Positions 11,749 through 23,210 of a DNA stretch of 64,000 bases are shown piece by piece. The notes below the pieces were generated by a model. The model saw only the letters and a program-made list of their open reading frames with translations. It ran no database searches and had not been told where the DNA came from. The first letter of the stretch is position 1. Each line of letters begins with the position of its first letter. The position numbers were made by a program, and so were the translations under genes. The stretch spans positions 30,525,632 to 30,589,631 of the forward strand of contig OW121740.1 of NCBI GenBank assembly GCA_933228675.1, in the 5' to 3' direction. Origin of the DNA: Stomorhina lunata (lineage: Eukaryota > Arthropoda > Insecta > Diptera > Rhiniidae).

Positions 11749-12268
11749 ATTCAGTTTAAATTACCATCTTAATTACAAATAAGTACTTCTGTAATAACTT
11801 ATTATTTACTCGGATGGTATGTTGTAGTCGTTACAAGGTAACCAGTTATCAGAGTACTTGCCATTACCAAAGTTTTGCTGGGACTGAATATTAAGTTTTT
11901 AAAACTGAAAATGTAGCTTAAATAATTGTCAGTTAAATTTAAATGAAATATTTATTAAATTTGAATGAAAAATCAGTTGACCGGTTTTTAAATGAATATT
12001 CATTCATTTCAAATTACATTTTATGTTAATTTTACTTACAAAATATTCTGAGTGCAATATAATTTTTCTTTTTACATTATCATTGGAATCTATTATATCT
12101 ATAACAAGATAATATTTATTGATATTATTACAAATTCGCCGAAAAGAGTCATTGTTAGCATAAACAGATCTGTAATGAGACAGTCTTTGGAATTGAAAAT
12201 TAAATGTGATTCTAGTTGGGATGTTGAAATTAATTTTTCCAAGCAGGAATTAATATCGCCACGAATTA

Positions 12269-12587
12269 ATGATAACCGATTATGTTAGGCCACAATATGG
12301 ACTTGGAGGACATGTGGTTCCAAAAGGACGGCGCCACAAGCCATACAGTCGATTGGCCGTCTAGTTCGTGCGATTTTACGCCATTAGACTATTTCCTGTG
12401 GGGCTATGTCAAGTCTATGGTCTATGTCAACAAGCCAGCGACGATTGATGAACTTCGTACGAATATCGAACTTGAAATTCCAGCAGTATCGGCCTATTTA
12501 TGCCTGAAAACCGTCAACATTTGGGTTCAGCGTCTGAACTTCTGCAAGCGTGTTGGCCATGCAAAAGTAATCGAGTTCTCTACATAA
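12269..12587 (+). pseudogene. Tc1/mariner-like transposase, 3' part of the split gene
   Basis: After a frame change at about 12285, the 101-codon frame reads NMDLEDMWFQKDGATSHT (second catalytic Asp in QKDGA), then WPSSSCDFTPLDYFLWGYVK (third catalytic acidic residue in TPLD), then VNKPATIDELRTNIE and a C-terminal WVQRLNFCKR block. These are signature motifs of a widespread insect Tc1/mariner-superfamily transposase. About 25-30 residues normally present between SHT and WPP are missing, in frame, so the catalytic spacing is destroyed. This continues the fragment at 8950-9122. A relic of the same family lies at 25425-25560. Confidence 0.8.
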
Positions 12588-12909
12588 TGGCATCAAACGT
12601 GCTTTTACAGGAATAAAGAATTTCATTAATATGGGCAAAAATCAAATAGTTTTAATTTTCGGAATTAAAAAAATTCAAAAAAATTGTTGATCGCATTTTT
12701 TAGGGTTTTATTATGAGAGCTTAGTTGATGTAAAATCCGTTCGCCTTAATGATGTAACGCGTTACACTCAGAAGTTATGACGGTTAAAACAAAAAATTAA
12801 AAAAAAATTAAGAGCTATTTTATTTTTATTAGTTTTATGTTGATTTTGATACAACTTATATATTTTCAGGTGTTTTGTAGTTTCATGGTGTTATGGTAAT
12901 TTATATAAT
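12588..12909. other. Probable 3' tail of the Tc-like element and spacer
   Basis: AT-rich non-coding DNA follows the transposase stop; the terminal inverted repeat is not identifiable. A (TA)-rich tract at 12903-12916 borders the family B arm. Confidence 0.35.
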
Positions 12910-14012
12910 ATATATGTTATCATAATGTTCAAAAGTCAGACACAAAATTAAGATTAATGCAGAGTGTCTGTCTGCTAAAATCAGATTTGTGGAGCTCCTG
13001 GATTTTACACAAAATTTTAGGATATTGTCCCACCCTGAATTTTATCATTGTCGATCAAAACACCATCGCTTAAACGCTAAATTATATCTACCACAAATTA
13101 CCGAATGCATCAGGATTTAGATAATCCCCTGCGAAATACGCTATTGAATTTCATCAAAATAAACACCTGAGATATCCACAAAACAGGAGCTCCAAAAACT
13201 TGACTACAACAGAAAAAATTACAGACAGGTAGACGGACGGACAAAAAAACAGACGGACGGACGGACAAACAAACAGACGGACGGACAGAGAGAAAAACAG
13301 ACGGACGGACGGAGGTCGCGAAATCGATTCTCCTGCCGATTCTGAGTTGATCGGTACAATTTGAATGGTATTCATAACCAGATTTGTGGAGTATATTTAT
13401 TCGATTTTAGGAAATCCTCCCACAAAGAACGATGTGCAATTTCATCACAATCGGTCCATAAACATCTGAGATATCGCTGAAACAATACTTACAAAATGTA
13501 AACAAAATTTCTTAGACACGTACTTTGGGAAATTTTCTGTACATCAAATGTAGTATTTTGATGATATCTCAGTTGTTTATGAACCGATTTTGATAAAATT
13601 TTACAGAGTGCTTTGGGAAGCTATTTTCTACAATCTGATATATAACATGTTATCACATGTACATCAGGAGTATCTTTTTTCTCTTGTTACTTAAAATTGT
13701 GTTTCAATCAAAAATTTTAAAATTTTCATCTAATTTGTATTCGATATTTTCGGTGTTTATTAACCGATTTTAATGAAATTTAATAGCGTTCATTGCAATT
13801 TCCTAAAATCTGATATATAACTTATGTAGGTCCATCCTTCAGGGCCTTCAAAAACTTGAATTCAACAGACAGACAGAGAGACGGAAATCGCTTAATCGAT
13901 TCTCCTCCCGATTCTGTGTCGATCGGTATAATTTTTATTAGGTATACGATCACTAATAAAAAATTACAAACGGAATCACAAACTTATAATACCCTTTCAC
14001 CTATTGGTATAA
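12910..14012 (-). mobile_element. Family B (DINE-like) element, left inverted arm
   Basis: This arm mirrors 14953-16268. Shared blocks include the outer GATAACAT/TTTTGAACATTATG end, CAGGAGCTCC, AAATCGATTCTCCTGCC and two GTCY tracts (13226-13312 and 13866-13885). Its inner 5' end is CCCTTTCACCTATTGG near 14005. It lacks about 200 bases present in the right arm. Open frames here only translate the GTCY tract. Confidence 0.75.
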
Positions 14013-14952
14013 AAACAATATTTTTATTTTTTAACCGCGATTTTCGCGAAATTAGACAAAATGTGAGTCTTAGTGAAATTCTGCTGCCTTGACTTATGGA
14101 CAAATTTAATTCAAAAGAATTTTTTATTTAAATATAAGTTTTAGTAGTTGCATATCTTTTTAAAATATAAAATTCTTATTTGGTCCGTCAAAACGTTAAT
14201 GCTTATAATATTTTGGTGCGCTTCAGATCTAAGGTTAAGATTCATTAAAGAATAGTTTTAAAACCATTCCTGATCGATGTTGAGCTAAATTAACGATGTG
14301 CTTCATTGAAATGTTTCAAGATACGAGTTCTCAGCTAATAAAGAGATTTTGGACAAACTTTTGATGCAAATCGGTTATAAATGACAACGCTTTCATGCCT
14401 TATGTGTTTTTGTCTCAGTTTGCTGTCTAAAACCATTAAAAGCAATATGCACTTTTTTGCACGATTATCAAAATCTTCATAATATTTTAGCAAATAATGA
14501 TTTTTTGGTGCGCTTTTGCTTTTAGGTGCTAAAGAAAATATGTTTCATACATATTTGCGAGTGTGCTTCACGAAAAACCAGTATTTTGAAAAATTTACAT
14601 TCAAGTTTTCGTCATTTACATCTGTTGTATGTTATACCTATATGGAGCACATACATGAGATATATATCAAACGATGCGAAACTGAAAGGTCTACAAATTC
14701 TTATCTATTTGCTTTGAATTCCTTAAGATGGCCAACAAAATATACGATGAAAGCTCGAAAACGAGCTCCAAATTTTGACAGCCATTAAGTAGTACTAGAA
14801 GTGACAAAATTAAAATTTAGAGGGAAGTGGATTCATCCCCTAAGTCTGGTGTATATTTCGTAGAACAACGACTTGGGTCCAAAAATTAAAACGAAGAAGA
14901 CGAAATATGAAGAAAAACTTGAATGCTTCAGTCGATTTTTTAACGTTTTTTT
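14013..14952. other. Centre of the inverted family B pair
   Basis: This 940-base spacer lies between the inward-facing 5' ends of two B elements. It contains no recognised gene. An AT-rich open frame at 14516-14788 has no family features. Confidence 0.4.
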
Positions 14953-17625
14953 TATACCCTTCACCAATAGGTGAAAGGGTATTATAAGTTTGTGATTCCG
15001 TTTGTAATTTTTTTATTAGTGATCGTAGACCCCATAAAAATTATACCGATCGACTCAGAATCGGGAGGAGAATCGATTAAGCGATGTCCGTCTGTCTGTC
15101 TGTCTGTTGAAATCAAGTTTCTGAAGCCCCTGGAGGATGGACTTACATAAATTATATATAAGATTTTAGGAAATTCTCCCGCAATGAACGCTATTAAATT
15201 TCATTAAAATCGGTTTATAAACACCGAAAATATCGAAAAAATACCAAAAATTTGACGAAAATTTTAAAATTTTTGATTGAAACACACTTTTAAATAACAA
15301 GAGAAAAAAGATATTCCTGGTGTACATGTGATAATATGTTATATATCAGATTGTAGGAAATAGTTTCCCAAAGCACTCTGTAAAATTTTATCAAAATCTT
15401 TCCATAAACAACTGAGATATCGCCAAAACACTGAATTTGATGTATCGCAAATTGGCCAAAGTTCGCATTAGAGAATGTTTGTTGAAAAAATGAAATGCAG
15501 AAATAGGAAAAAACATCCTCCTTTAGCACGGACCTACATAAATTTTATATCAGATTTTAGGAAATTCCCCCGCCAAGCACGTTATTAAATTTTATCAAAA
15601 GCGGTTCATAAACAATTGAGAAATCGCAATAACACTACATTTGATGTACAGCAAATTGCCCAAAGTACGTGTCTAAGAAATTTTGTTTACATTTTGTAAG
15701 TATTGTTTCAGCGATATCTCAGGTGTTTATGGACCGATTGTGATGAAATTTGACATCGTTCTTTGTGTGAGGATTTTCTAAAATCTATACTCCACAAATC
15801 TGATTACGAATACCATTCAAATTGTACCGATCAACTCAGAATTGGCAGGAGAATCGATTTCGCGACCTCCGTCCGTCCGTCCGTCTGTTTGTCTGTCTGT
15901 CTGTCCGTCCGTCTGTTTGTCCGTCCGTCCGTCTGTTTTTTTGTCCGTCCGTCTACCTATCTGTAATTTTTTCTGTTGTAGTCAAGTTTTTGGAGCTCCT
16001 GTTTTGTCGATATCTCAGGTGTTTATTTTGATGAAATTTAATAGCGTCCTTCGCAGGGGATTACCTAAATCCTGATGCATTCGGTAATTTGTGGTAAATA
16101 TAATTTAGCGTTTAAGCGATGGTGTTTTGATCGACAATGATAAAATTCAGGGTGGGACAATATCCTAAAATTTTGTGTAAAATCCAGGAGCTCCACAAAT
16201 CTGATTTTAGCAGACAGACACTCTGCATTAATCTTAATTTTGTGTCTGACTTTTGAACATTATGATAACATTTGAGAATGTATTATATAACACCAGGACA
16301 ACGCCAGACCACACACTTCGTTGATGACTCGTCAGAAGCTACGGGAGCTCGGATGGGAGGTTTTATCGCATCCACCATATAGCCCGGACATAGCGCCAAG
16401 TGATTACCACCTGTTCCTGTCCATGGCGAATGCCCTTGGTGGTGTAAAGTTGAACTCAAAAGAGGCATGTGAAAAGTGGCTGTCCGAGTTCTTCGCAAAT
16501 AAGGAGGGGGGCTTCTACGAGGGAGGTATTATGAAGTTGCCGTCTAGATGGAAACAGATTATCGAACAAAACGGCGCATATTTGAACTAAATCCGATCAC
16601 TGTATCACTTTTTATAAAGCATTGAATAAAGAGCAAAAAAGCGGAAGGGAGATATTTGACAACCTTTTATATCAAATTATAGGTGATCTTCCTAGGAAGT
16701 ACAAAAATGCAGCTAAGTACATGATATCCGTTCAAAACCTACATATGTATGTAAGTATCTCACATATCAACGAAAATTTAAATTTGTTAATTGCAATTGG
16801 GAGAAATCCGTTCACCTTTGACAATTGATCCCGTATAACTTCGCCTAAGATACGATGATGACATTTAGTATAAAGACGTTGTACAATATTGATATTCAGG
16901 GCGATAGCGCCTAAAATAAACTTTCTAGAGGGACAACATTTGACAAAAGTATTTCTGATCTATTGAAAAGTTCGATATTGAAAATGGGCGAGCTCTATTC
17001 GCATTTAGTGAAATCTCCCATATAACCCCGACCGGGAATCGATTTAATGCTGATAAATTAAATCACATTAAAATTGCACAAGGAACTAGAGCAAAACTTT
17101 CCAAACATTCATCGGACAGATCGAAAGAACAATACATCCCAAATATTATTGATGAAGTGTTAATTTTAATTAATTAACTAACTTCAGATTAATAAGTAAA
17201 TCTTTAATAACTTTTCCGACAAAGCTGATATCCATCCATTCAAGAGCATCTTTTCTGGTCTATCGAACTTTATTAAATGTTCGTAAAATATGTGTCTATT
17301 TTATTTCGAAGCTACTGGCTAAATATGCATTCTCTACTTGTAGTCTAGTAATCATTATCTTTCACAAAGGGACCACTTTAGAAACCAAGTGAAGCTTCCC
17401 TAGACATCAGCCACCTGCCCAACCTAACCTTTGGGTACATAACTATTCTAGATGATGACGCCACCGAAAAGCTTTTCTTTTTCCGACTCTTAATTTTAAA
17501 GACTCTTTGCAAATAATACTAGTATAACCAAATTTTGCTAGGAATTACATTAAATACTTTTGCAACATCATTGGTGAAGGGTATCCAAGATTCGGCAAAG
17601 CCGAATACACCACTCTTACTTGTTT
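14953..17625 (+). mobile_element. Family B (DINE-like) element, right copy with 3' hairpin
   Basis: It starts TATACCCTTCACCAATAGG, a short palindrome with GGTGAAAGGGTAT, and carries two GTCY tracts (15087-15108, 15869-15962). It appears to end at 17572-17625 with GGTGAAGGGTAT, the hairpin ATTCGGCAAAGCCGAAT and CTCTTACTTGTTTTT. That end has the same design as family A, with a different hairpin sequence. Two related stretches at about 15410-15480 and 15610-15680 look like an internal duplication. A mariner fragment is embedded at 16291-16680. The assignment of the 3' end across the mariner piece is inferred. Confidence 0.65.
16291..16680 (+). pseudogene. mariner transposase C-terminal fragment (D34D)
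   Basis: From 16291 the frame reads HQDNARPHTSL, then LRELGWEVLSHPPYSPDIAP and SDYHLF, and ends at 16590 with WKQIIEQNGAYLN. The Asp in QDNA and the Asp in PSDYHLF are separated by exactly 34 residues, the diagnostic D34D spacing of mariner. The N-terminal helix-turn-helix part and first Asp are absent. Downstream, AATAAAGAGCAAAAAAGCGG and ATTTGACAACC look like the usual mariner 3' tail. Both remaining catalytic residues are intact. The fragment abuts family B sequence at about 16285 without a clean end, so it is 5'-truncated. Confidence 0.85.
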
Positions 17626-20128
17626 TTTTTTAATTTGCATGCTAATTACGCTTAGAAGCGCAAACTTGCGCTACTAAGGTATTGTATTAAGCATAGCTGA
17701 AGCTCAAAATATGTAATTCGATTTTCCGAGCTCCTAAGGGTACAAAAATTATTCGAGTTGAAAGTCGGTTTCAAAGAAATAAAAACTGTTTGATTTTTGA
17801 AAAACGCTTTATTAAAAAGTGCTTTATTAAAAAGTGCCGTTTTATGAAGTCATAAAAAAGTTTATTTTGAAAAAAAGTTCCAGATGTAGGTTGTATGCTA
17901 TAAATGTTAATCATCAAATTTTGCGACAATCAGTAGACAATTTGCCCCTAAATCCCACATCAAATCCGCTGTTGGAAATAACAAAAATGAACTTGAAGTT
18001 CGAAAAATGTTTGCTGTGATAATAAATCGAGGTTTAAATATGTGTGAAATACTCAACAGAAACTCAATAGTAAAGAGTGTCGAATAGTCGGGCTTAATCG
18101 GCTATAAAATTTGTATGCTTGTTTCTATGTGCAAAGTTTGCATTAATTAAGTATTATTCCTTTAAAAACGTTTCGAATTGACATCTACCAAACCCACTTC
18201 GGATAAAACTGGACATGACGCATCACAAAACGATAAATTTATCAAAAATCTGTATTTAGTGGTAAAAACTTGAACATTTTATCCGCCCAAATTTTGTTAT
18301 ATTTTTCTGAAAAAAAAGCTTTGGTAAAAATTGTGCAGTTAGAAACTCCCAAAATTCTTCATATTTAACCGTTTTTCTAATACATAAATATATTCAAGAA
18401 TGTTCTCAACTTACCTTATTTTTGAAGAAAAAGATGCAAGTCATGACAAAAATGTGAAAGGATTTAAAATCCGGATCATTTTCACACCTCTAAATACTAT
18501 AATAACTACAACGATCAATTAATCATCACAGTTACTTTGGAAAACGAGAAAGAACATTTCAAAAAAAGGATGGACTAATGTATGAAAACAATCATTAATT
18601 ATCGCCTTAATCCATCAGCATCGATCAACAAACGAACAAAAAAAAAAAAAGCTGGCCAGTAGTGGTCATTGCGATCATGTTGTCATCATTATTCCAAAGG
18701 TACTCGTACAAGATCATTAAGGAAGTAAAAATTTTCTCACACATAAACGGAATCAAACTGAAACAAACAAAAAAAAAATATCAAATGATGAAAATTTTTT
18801 AATTAATTAACCATGAAAAATTGTTCGTTTGTCTTTGCCATTCTTAAACTGACCATTAGAGCCAAGGCGTTTTTGACACCCCTTTTTTTCGTCAATCTTT
18901 ACTCGGGACGAACAAAAAAATCCTTTTGTCATATGACAAAAGCTAAAGAAAAACGGAAAATATCACAAATCTAACGGCCGGCCGGTCAGTCAATGTCAAA
19001 AACCATTATCTCGCTAATAACTCAAAACACACACTTTGACGAAAAAGGATTCTTAGCTTCTTATTCTACTTCGTCTTGAAATGAAATTTGAGATCTTTGA
19101 AGACAAACGTAGTCATAACTTCAGGTATGTAAATATTTAAATCACAGTCAAATTTATTCAAATCAACCCCTTTTTTTCGTGTAAATGAAGAATAGTGGTC
19201 AGTTTGAATTTTTCACGCTTATGCAGATTTAGATTTGTCTTTGTGGCTGCGATGTCTTGTTGTTTTCTTAAAACTGGACACTCATTTTCATTTCCATTTT
19301 CATTTGCATAATCAATAATCCTTGACGCTTTTGTATGTGCGTGTGTTTTTCTTTGTATTTTTTCTTTTCTTTGAAATAAAACATAAATTATGGTTTATAG
19401 TCAAATTTAGCAGCAAAAACAATCCTTTGACATAAAAAACAACTAAAGGATTCCCTTTTAGGACATTAATTTTGTTTAGAAGAAATACAAAAACATAAAC
19501 GTGCTTAAGTCTAAGGTAAACTTATATTTGTCAAAGGACATCTGCTTTTCTTTTTTTGTTTTACTGACCATTCCCTGCCTTTTTAGCTCTAATGGTCAAG
19601 ATTTTGTATTTGTTTTTCTTATTGTTTTTTTATTTTTGGATCTTATTATTAGGTTAAGGGTTTTTATTGTTTCTCTTATCCTTTAGTACTTATGATTTTT
19701 TTATGATTATGATTGCTCCTTTCAAGGATTCTGCATGAACTTTTTAACTTTAGTGCAGCTTCTTGAGAAAAAAAAAGGTTAGAAGATGTAATAATTTAAA
19801 ATATTTATTTGAAATTTTTGTTAACATAGTCATCATTTAATTTCATAGGTCATTAAGTTTTCTAATAAATAATAAGAGTTGTAATAAAAATTTGGATATT
19901 TTAAAAATAAACCGTTACTTTTTGAAATCTTAAAATAATATAAATATCCATATTTCATAAATCATAAAATTTGAATTCAATTTTGTTAATGACAAAAAAT
20001 TTAAATTTTTGAAGTCCTAATATAAAAGTAAAGGTTAACAATATTGGAATAATTTTACACTTTCCATATTAGGTGTACAACTTTGTTTACGGTGTTTTTT
20101 CTTCGAAATTCGAGGCTTTATTGTATAA
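17626..20128. other. Unassigned, mostly unique-looking DNA
   Basis: No protein match, terminal repeat or tandem array was seen in this 2.5-kb stretch. It contains many AT-rich words such as 'aacaaac' and 'ttcatttgcataat' and looks like ordinary fly intergenic or intronic DNA. Short frames (17834-18019, 19501-19686) are not convincing. Confidence 0.4.
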
Positions 20129-21077
20129 CTAGCTGCTTGTACCCGGCGTTGCCCGGATTGACCGTAAAAGATTTTTACTTATTGCTGTGTTAGCCATTTC
20201 TTTAAAAATTAACAATTATGAAATATTTATTTTATTAATTTTTTCTTAACTGAATCCTTTATTAATGTATTTGCATATGTATTTAGTTGACTTTCATGAT
20301 TGGCAGTACTCCACATTAATGTGTGCTTGCAATGGGCCCATAAATGTCAAACAATACAACACAGACGCGATTTTTTTTTTATTTATAGATTACACTAGGC
20401 AACAGCCATTTTGTTATTTGTTTCTAGCATACTTTTTCTCATGGATTTGGACCTACTGAACACGAAAATGAATTTTAAAAATTTTTCTGTCGATTGGTTT
20501 GCGAGATACAAATTTTTAAATTTTTTTTTTTTAATTTTTGGAGGTACACTTACTATTTTGAGCATATCTTTAGTCTTCTTTGACCTATTTTATCCTACTA
20601 CTACTCAAATTAAAGACAATTGAGCCGTCTACAACTTATTCTCAGAAAATTTTCAAATCGGGTTAGTAGTTTTGATGTTGGCGGCTTAAAAAGGTTAAAA
20701 AACTGGGTTTTTTTAGTAAAAATGTGGCTGAAAAATTCATATAAAAATTCATATAAAATATAAAACGCGATGTTAACAGCGATTTTAATTTTTTTACGTC
20801 TAGCTGACACTTTTCCAAAGAAAATAAGCCCTTACTTAACAAAATCTGATGACAAATGGCCGACTTATTATTTTTTTGGTAAACGACCGAAATTCCGCTA
20901 TTTCACGATTTTTTGATTTTCATTATTTGCACAGCTTACCTACCCAACGCAAACGAATAAATACATTTGAACTTAATTTAAAATAAACAAATTAGTCTTT
21001 TTTAATTTATTTTTTTTAATTTATTTACAGCACTACATGCTCATACATATTTAAACATAAGGAGACACGGTTATCAA

Positions 21078-21726
21078 TTGCATTTCAAAACTGTCTGTGA
21101 AAGTGTAAAGAAGTTAATATTTAGAAAACGCAAGGAAGACATAACAGAAGTAACAGCGTACAGAAACCGTCACAAGGAGTATGCAAAATTTTATACAAAG
21201 AAAGACCAAATATGTTTTTGCAGCGACATTTCAGGCTTGTTCCAAGAGCTTCACCAAATTCACAACCCCAACGAATGGAGGTTGTTTATTGACAGCAACA
21301 AAGAGAGCTTGAAGGCAGTTCTCTTACATAATGGGAATGAAAAGCCATCTGTTCCTATTGCTCATGCGGTTCATTCAAAGGAGAACTATGAAACTATGGA
21401 CATTTTGCTGAAATGCATAGAGTATAGGAAATACAATTGGAAAATATGCGCCGACCTTAAAGTTGTGGCCATTCTGTGTGGACTCCAAGGAGGCTATACG
21501 CGACATTGCTTTTTTCTGTGCCTTTGGAATAGCCGCGCTGATGATCAGCATTATATAAAAAAAAATGGCCGGTACGAACGAAACCTGTAGTTGGAGAAGC
21601 GAATGTTCAGCGCAAACCACTAATAGAGAACCGTGAAAATATAATACTTTCGCCGCTGCACATAAAATTGGGTTTGATTAAAAATTTTGCCAAAAAATTA
21701 GACAAAGAAGGTGAAGCTTTTGCCTA
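21078..21726 (+). pseudogene. Transposase-like protein of a widespread arthropod repeat, frameshifted
   Basis: The 170-codon frame contains ICFCSDISGLFQEL, NPNEWRLFIDSNKESLKAVL, NWKICADLKVVAILCGLQGG and FFLCLWNSRADD. These are blocks I associate with a protein encoded by many arthropod repeats. The acidic residues in LFIDS and CADLK, with the C..C-like FFLCLW region, suggest an RNase H-fold transposase, but I cannot name the superfamily. A one-base change in a poly-A run near 21562 shifts the frame; the protein resumes as VVGEANVQRKPL and SPLHIKLGLIKNF up to about 21726, where a palindromic array interrupts it. It lies antisense to the surrounding Helitron, so it is cargo or a nested insertion. 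Confidence 0.6.
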
Positions 21727-21732
21727 TTTTAT

Positions 21733-21782
21733 TTATTTGATAACTTTTGTTTGATAATTATCAAACAAAAGTTATCAAATAA
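21733..21782. repeat. Perfect 50-bp palindrome
   Basis: The two 25-base halves, beginning TTATTTGATAACTTTTG, are exact reverse complements with no spacer. It sits at the exact junction between the transposase-like frame and the following minisatellite. Confidence 0.95.
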
Positions 21783-22075
21783 CCGTCAAACAATCGTTAG
21801 TTAACCGTAAAACAATTATCGAACAATCATAAAAAATCATTGAACAGTCGTCAGTCAGTCATCAAACAATCGACAAAAAATCATCAAACTACCGTCATAA
21901 AATCGCCAGTTAATCGTGAAACAATTGTCAAACAATTATTACAAATCTTCAAACAGTCATCAGTCATTCAATCATCAAACAACTGTTAAACAATCGTCAA
22001 ACAACTATCAAATAATCATGAAAAATCTTCAAACTATCGTCAGTCAAGCTATTATCAAACATTAGTCATATTTCC
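21783..22075. repeat. Degenerate minisatellite of ATCGTCAAACAATC words
   Basis: About 20 imperfect repeats of a 10-15-base word related to ATCGTCAAACA or ATCATCAAAC. The palindrome upstream uses the same words (TATCAAAC), so the array probably seeded it. Confidence 0.8.
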
Positions 22076-22349
22076 AATATTCGTTCAGCCGTTTTCCGAT
22101 TTTAGATAAATCAAAAAAGAGGGCGTAAAAATGGACATTGTAAATTTTTCTTTATGTAGAATTCTAACTTGAACTAAAAAAACATGTAGAGAAAAATGTC
22201 CTGATCGGTGCAGCCGTTCTGAATTTTAAAGAAAAAGGGAATTTTATCCCCATTTTTCGATCAACAGGTCCTCCTTAGTCCATTTTCAAAAAATGCAAAA
22301 ACCGAAAAACTATCCTATAGCATAAAAATATCCACATTTAAAACTTTAA

Positions 22350-23210
22350 TTAATTTGGTTAAATCGTCTTGATCATCCATATTTGCAATTTTTATATTTG
22401 ACTTATATTGGAGGGGTCACGTCCACTGGAGATTAAAAAAACAGCCTGGCCTATTTTACCCACTGGTAACACCTTTACATACTGTCAAAATTTCAGAAAA
22501 ATCAGTGTGCAGGGTCATCCATATATGTAATTGTTAATACAAGGGGTCACGCCCATTTGAGATTCTAAAGAAAAACCTATTTTAACCACCGCCTATTTTA
22601 ACCACCGGTCACACCTTAACATACTATCAAAATTTCAGAAAAATCGGTCCGGTCGGTCATCTATATTTGTCATTTTTAATATATGAGTTAAATGGGAATC
22701 GCCATGCAAACTTGAGATTTAAAATAACCTAGCCTATTTTAACCACCAATCACACCATACCATATTGTCTGAATTTCAGAAAAATCGGTCAGTTCGGTCA
22801 TGCATATTTGTACGCATATTTAACTTATATGGGAGCGGTCACGCCCACTTGACATTTAAAAACAGAACCTTGCCTATTTTAACCACCAGTCACACTTTAC
22901 CATACCGTGAAAATGTAAGAAAAATCGGGCAGCTCGGTCATCCATATTTGTCATTTTCAGTATTTGACTTATATGGGAGGGGTCACGCCCACTTGAGATA
23001 TACAAAAAATCCGGCCCATTTTATCCATCGGTCACACCTTAACATACTGTCAAAATTTCAGAAAAATCGGGCCTCTTGGTCACCTATATTTGTCATTTTC
23101 AAGATATGAGTTATATGGCTGGGGTCACGCTCCCTTGAGATTTCAAGAAAAAACCTAGCCTATCTTAACCACCGGTCACACCATACCTCACTGTCAAAAA
23201 TTCAGGAATG
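22350..23210. repeat. Six tandem 142-143-bp units
   Basis: TATTTTAACCACCGGTCACACC or close variants recurs at 22448, 22591, 22734, 22876, 23018 and 23161. Each unit also has TCAAAATTTCAGAAAAATCGG, CATCCATATTTGTC and GGGGTCACGCCCACTTGAGA. Units differ at many bases, so the array is old. The plus-strand open frame at 22765-23109 is a by-product of the repeat. Confidence 0.9.

Larger units (their letters stand above)
10592..11882 (-). mobile_element. CCCAGC-ended TIR element 2, inverted relative to element 1
   Basis: Begins CCCAGTAAAACTTTTCATTACC and ends AAAGTTTTGCTGGG. The first about 560 bases mirror the right half of element 1 and the last about 70 bases mirror its left end. The middle holds repeat G (11196-11300), repeat F (11345-11590) and a second tRNA 3'-half-like motif (11719-11748). 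It is 450 bases longer than element 1. Confidence 0.6.
9123..12268. mobile_element. 3.1-kb compound insertion inside the Tc/mariner gene
   Basis: This block separates the two halves of one transposase gene and is bordered by ATGATA on both sides (TTGATGATA/TTAATGATA, 8 of 9 bases). It contains two inverted elements with CCCAGC ends (9300-10141 and 10592-11882) and related AT-rich flanks. The single outer duplication implies that one larger unit was inserted, or that the inner elements arrived later. Confidence 0.6.

Noticed and set aside
13154..13375. Frames rich in SVRLFVCPSV (also 15763-16075)
   Set aside because: They are produced by GTCC/GTCT tracts of family B, with no signal of selection.
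18960..18990. GGCCGGCCGG-rich patch considered as a promoter
   Set aside because: Only a few bases long, with no start-site or coding context.
22765..23109. 114-codon frame with repeated SEFQKNR / HTLPYRENVRKI blocks
   Set aside because: The internal repeat equals the 142-bp DNA unit; the frame is a by-product.
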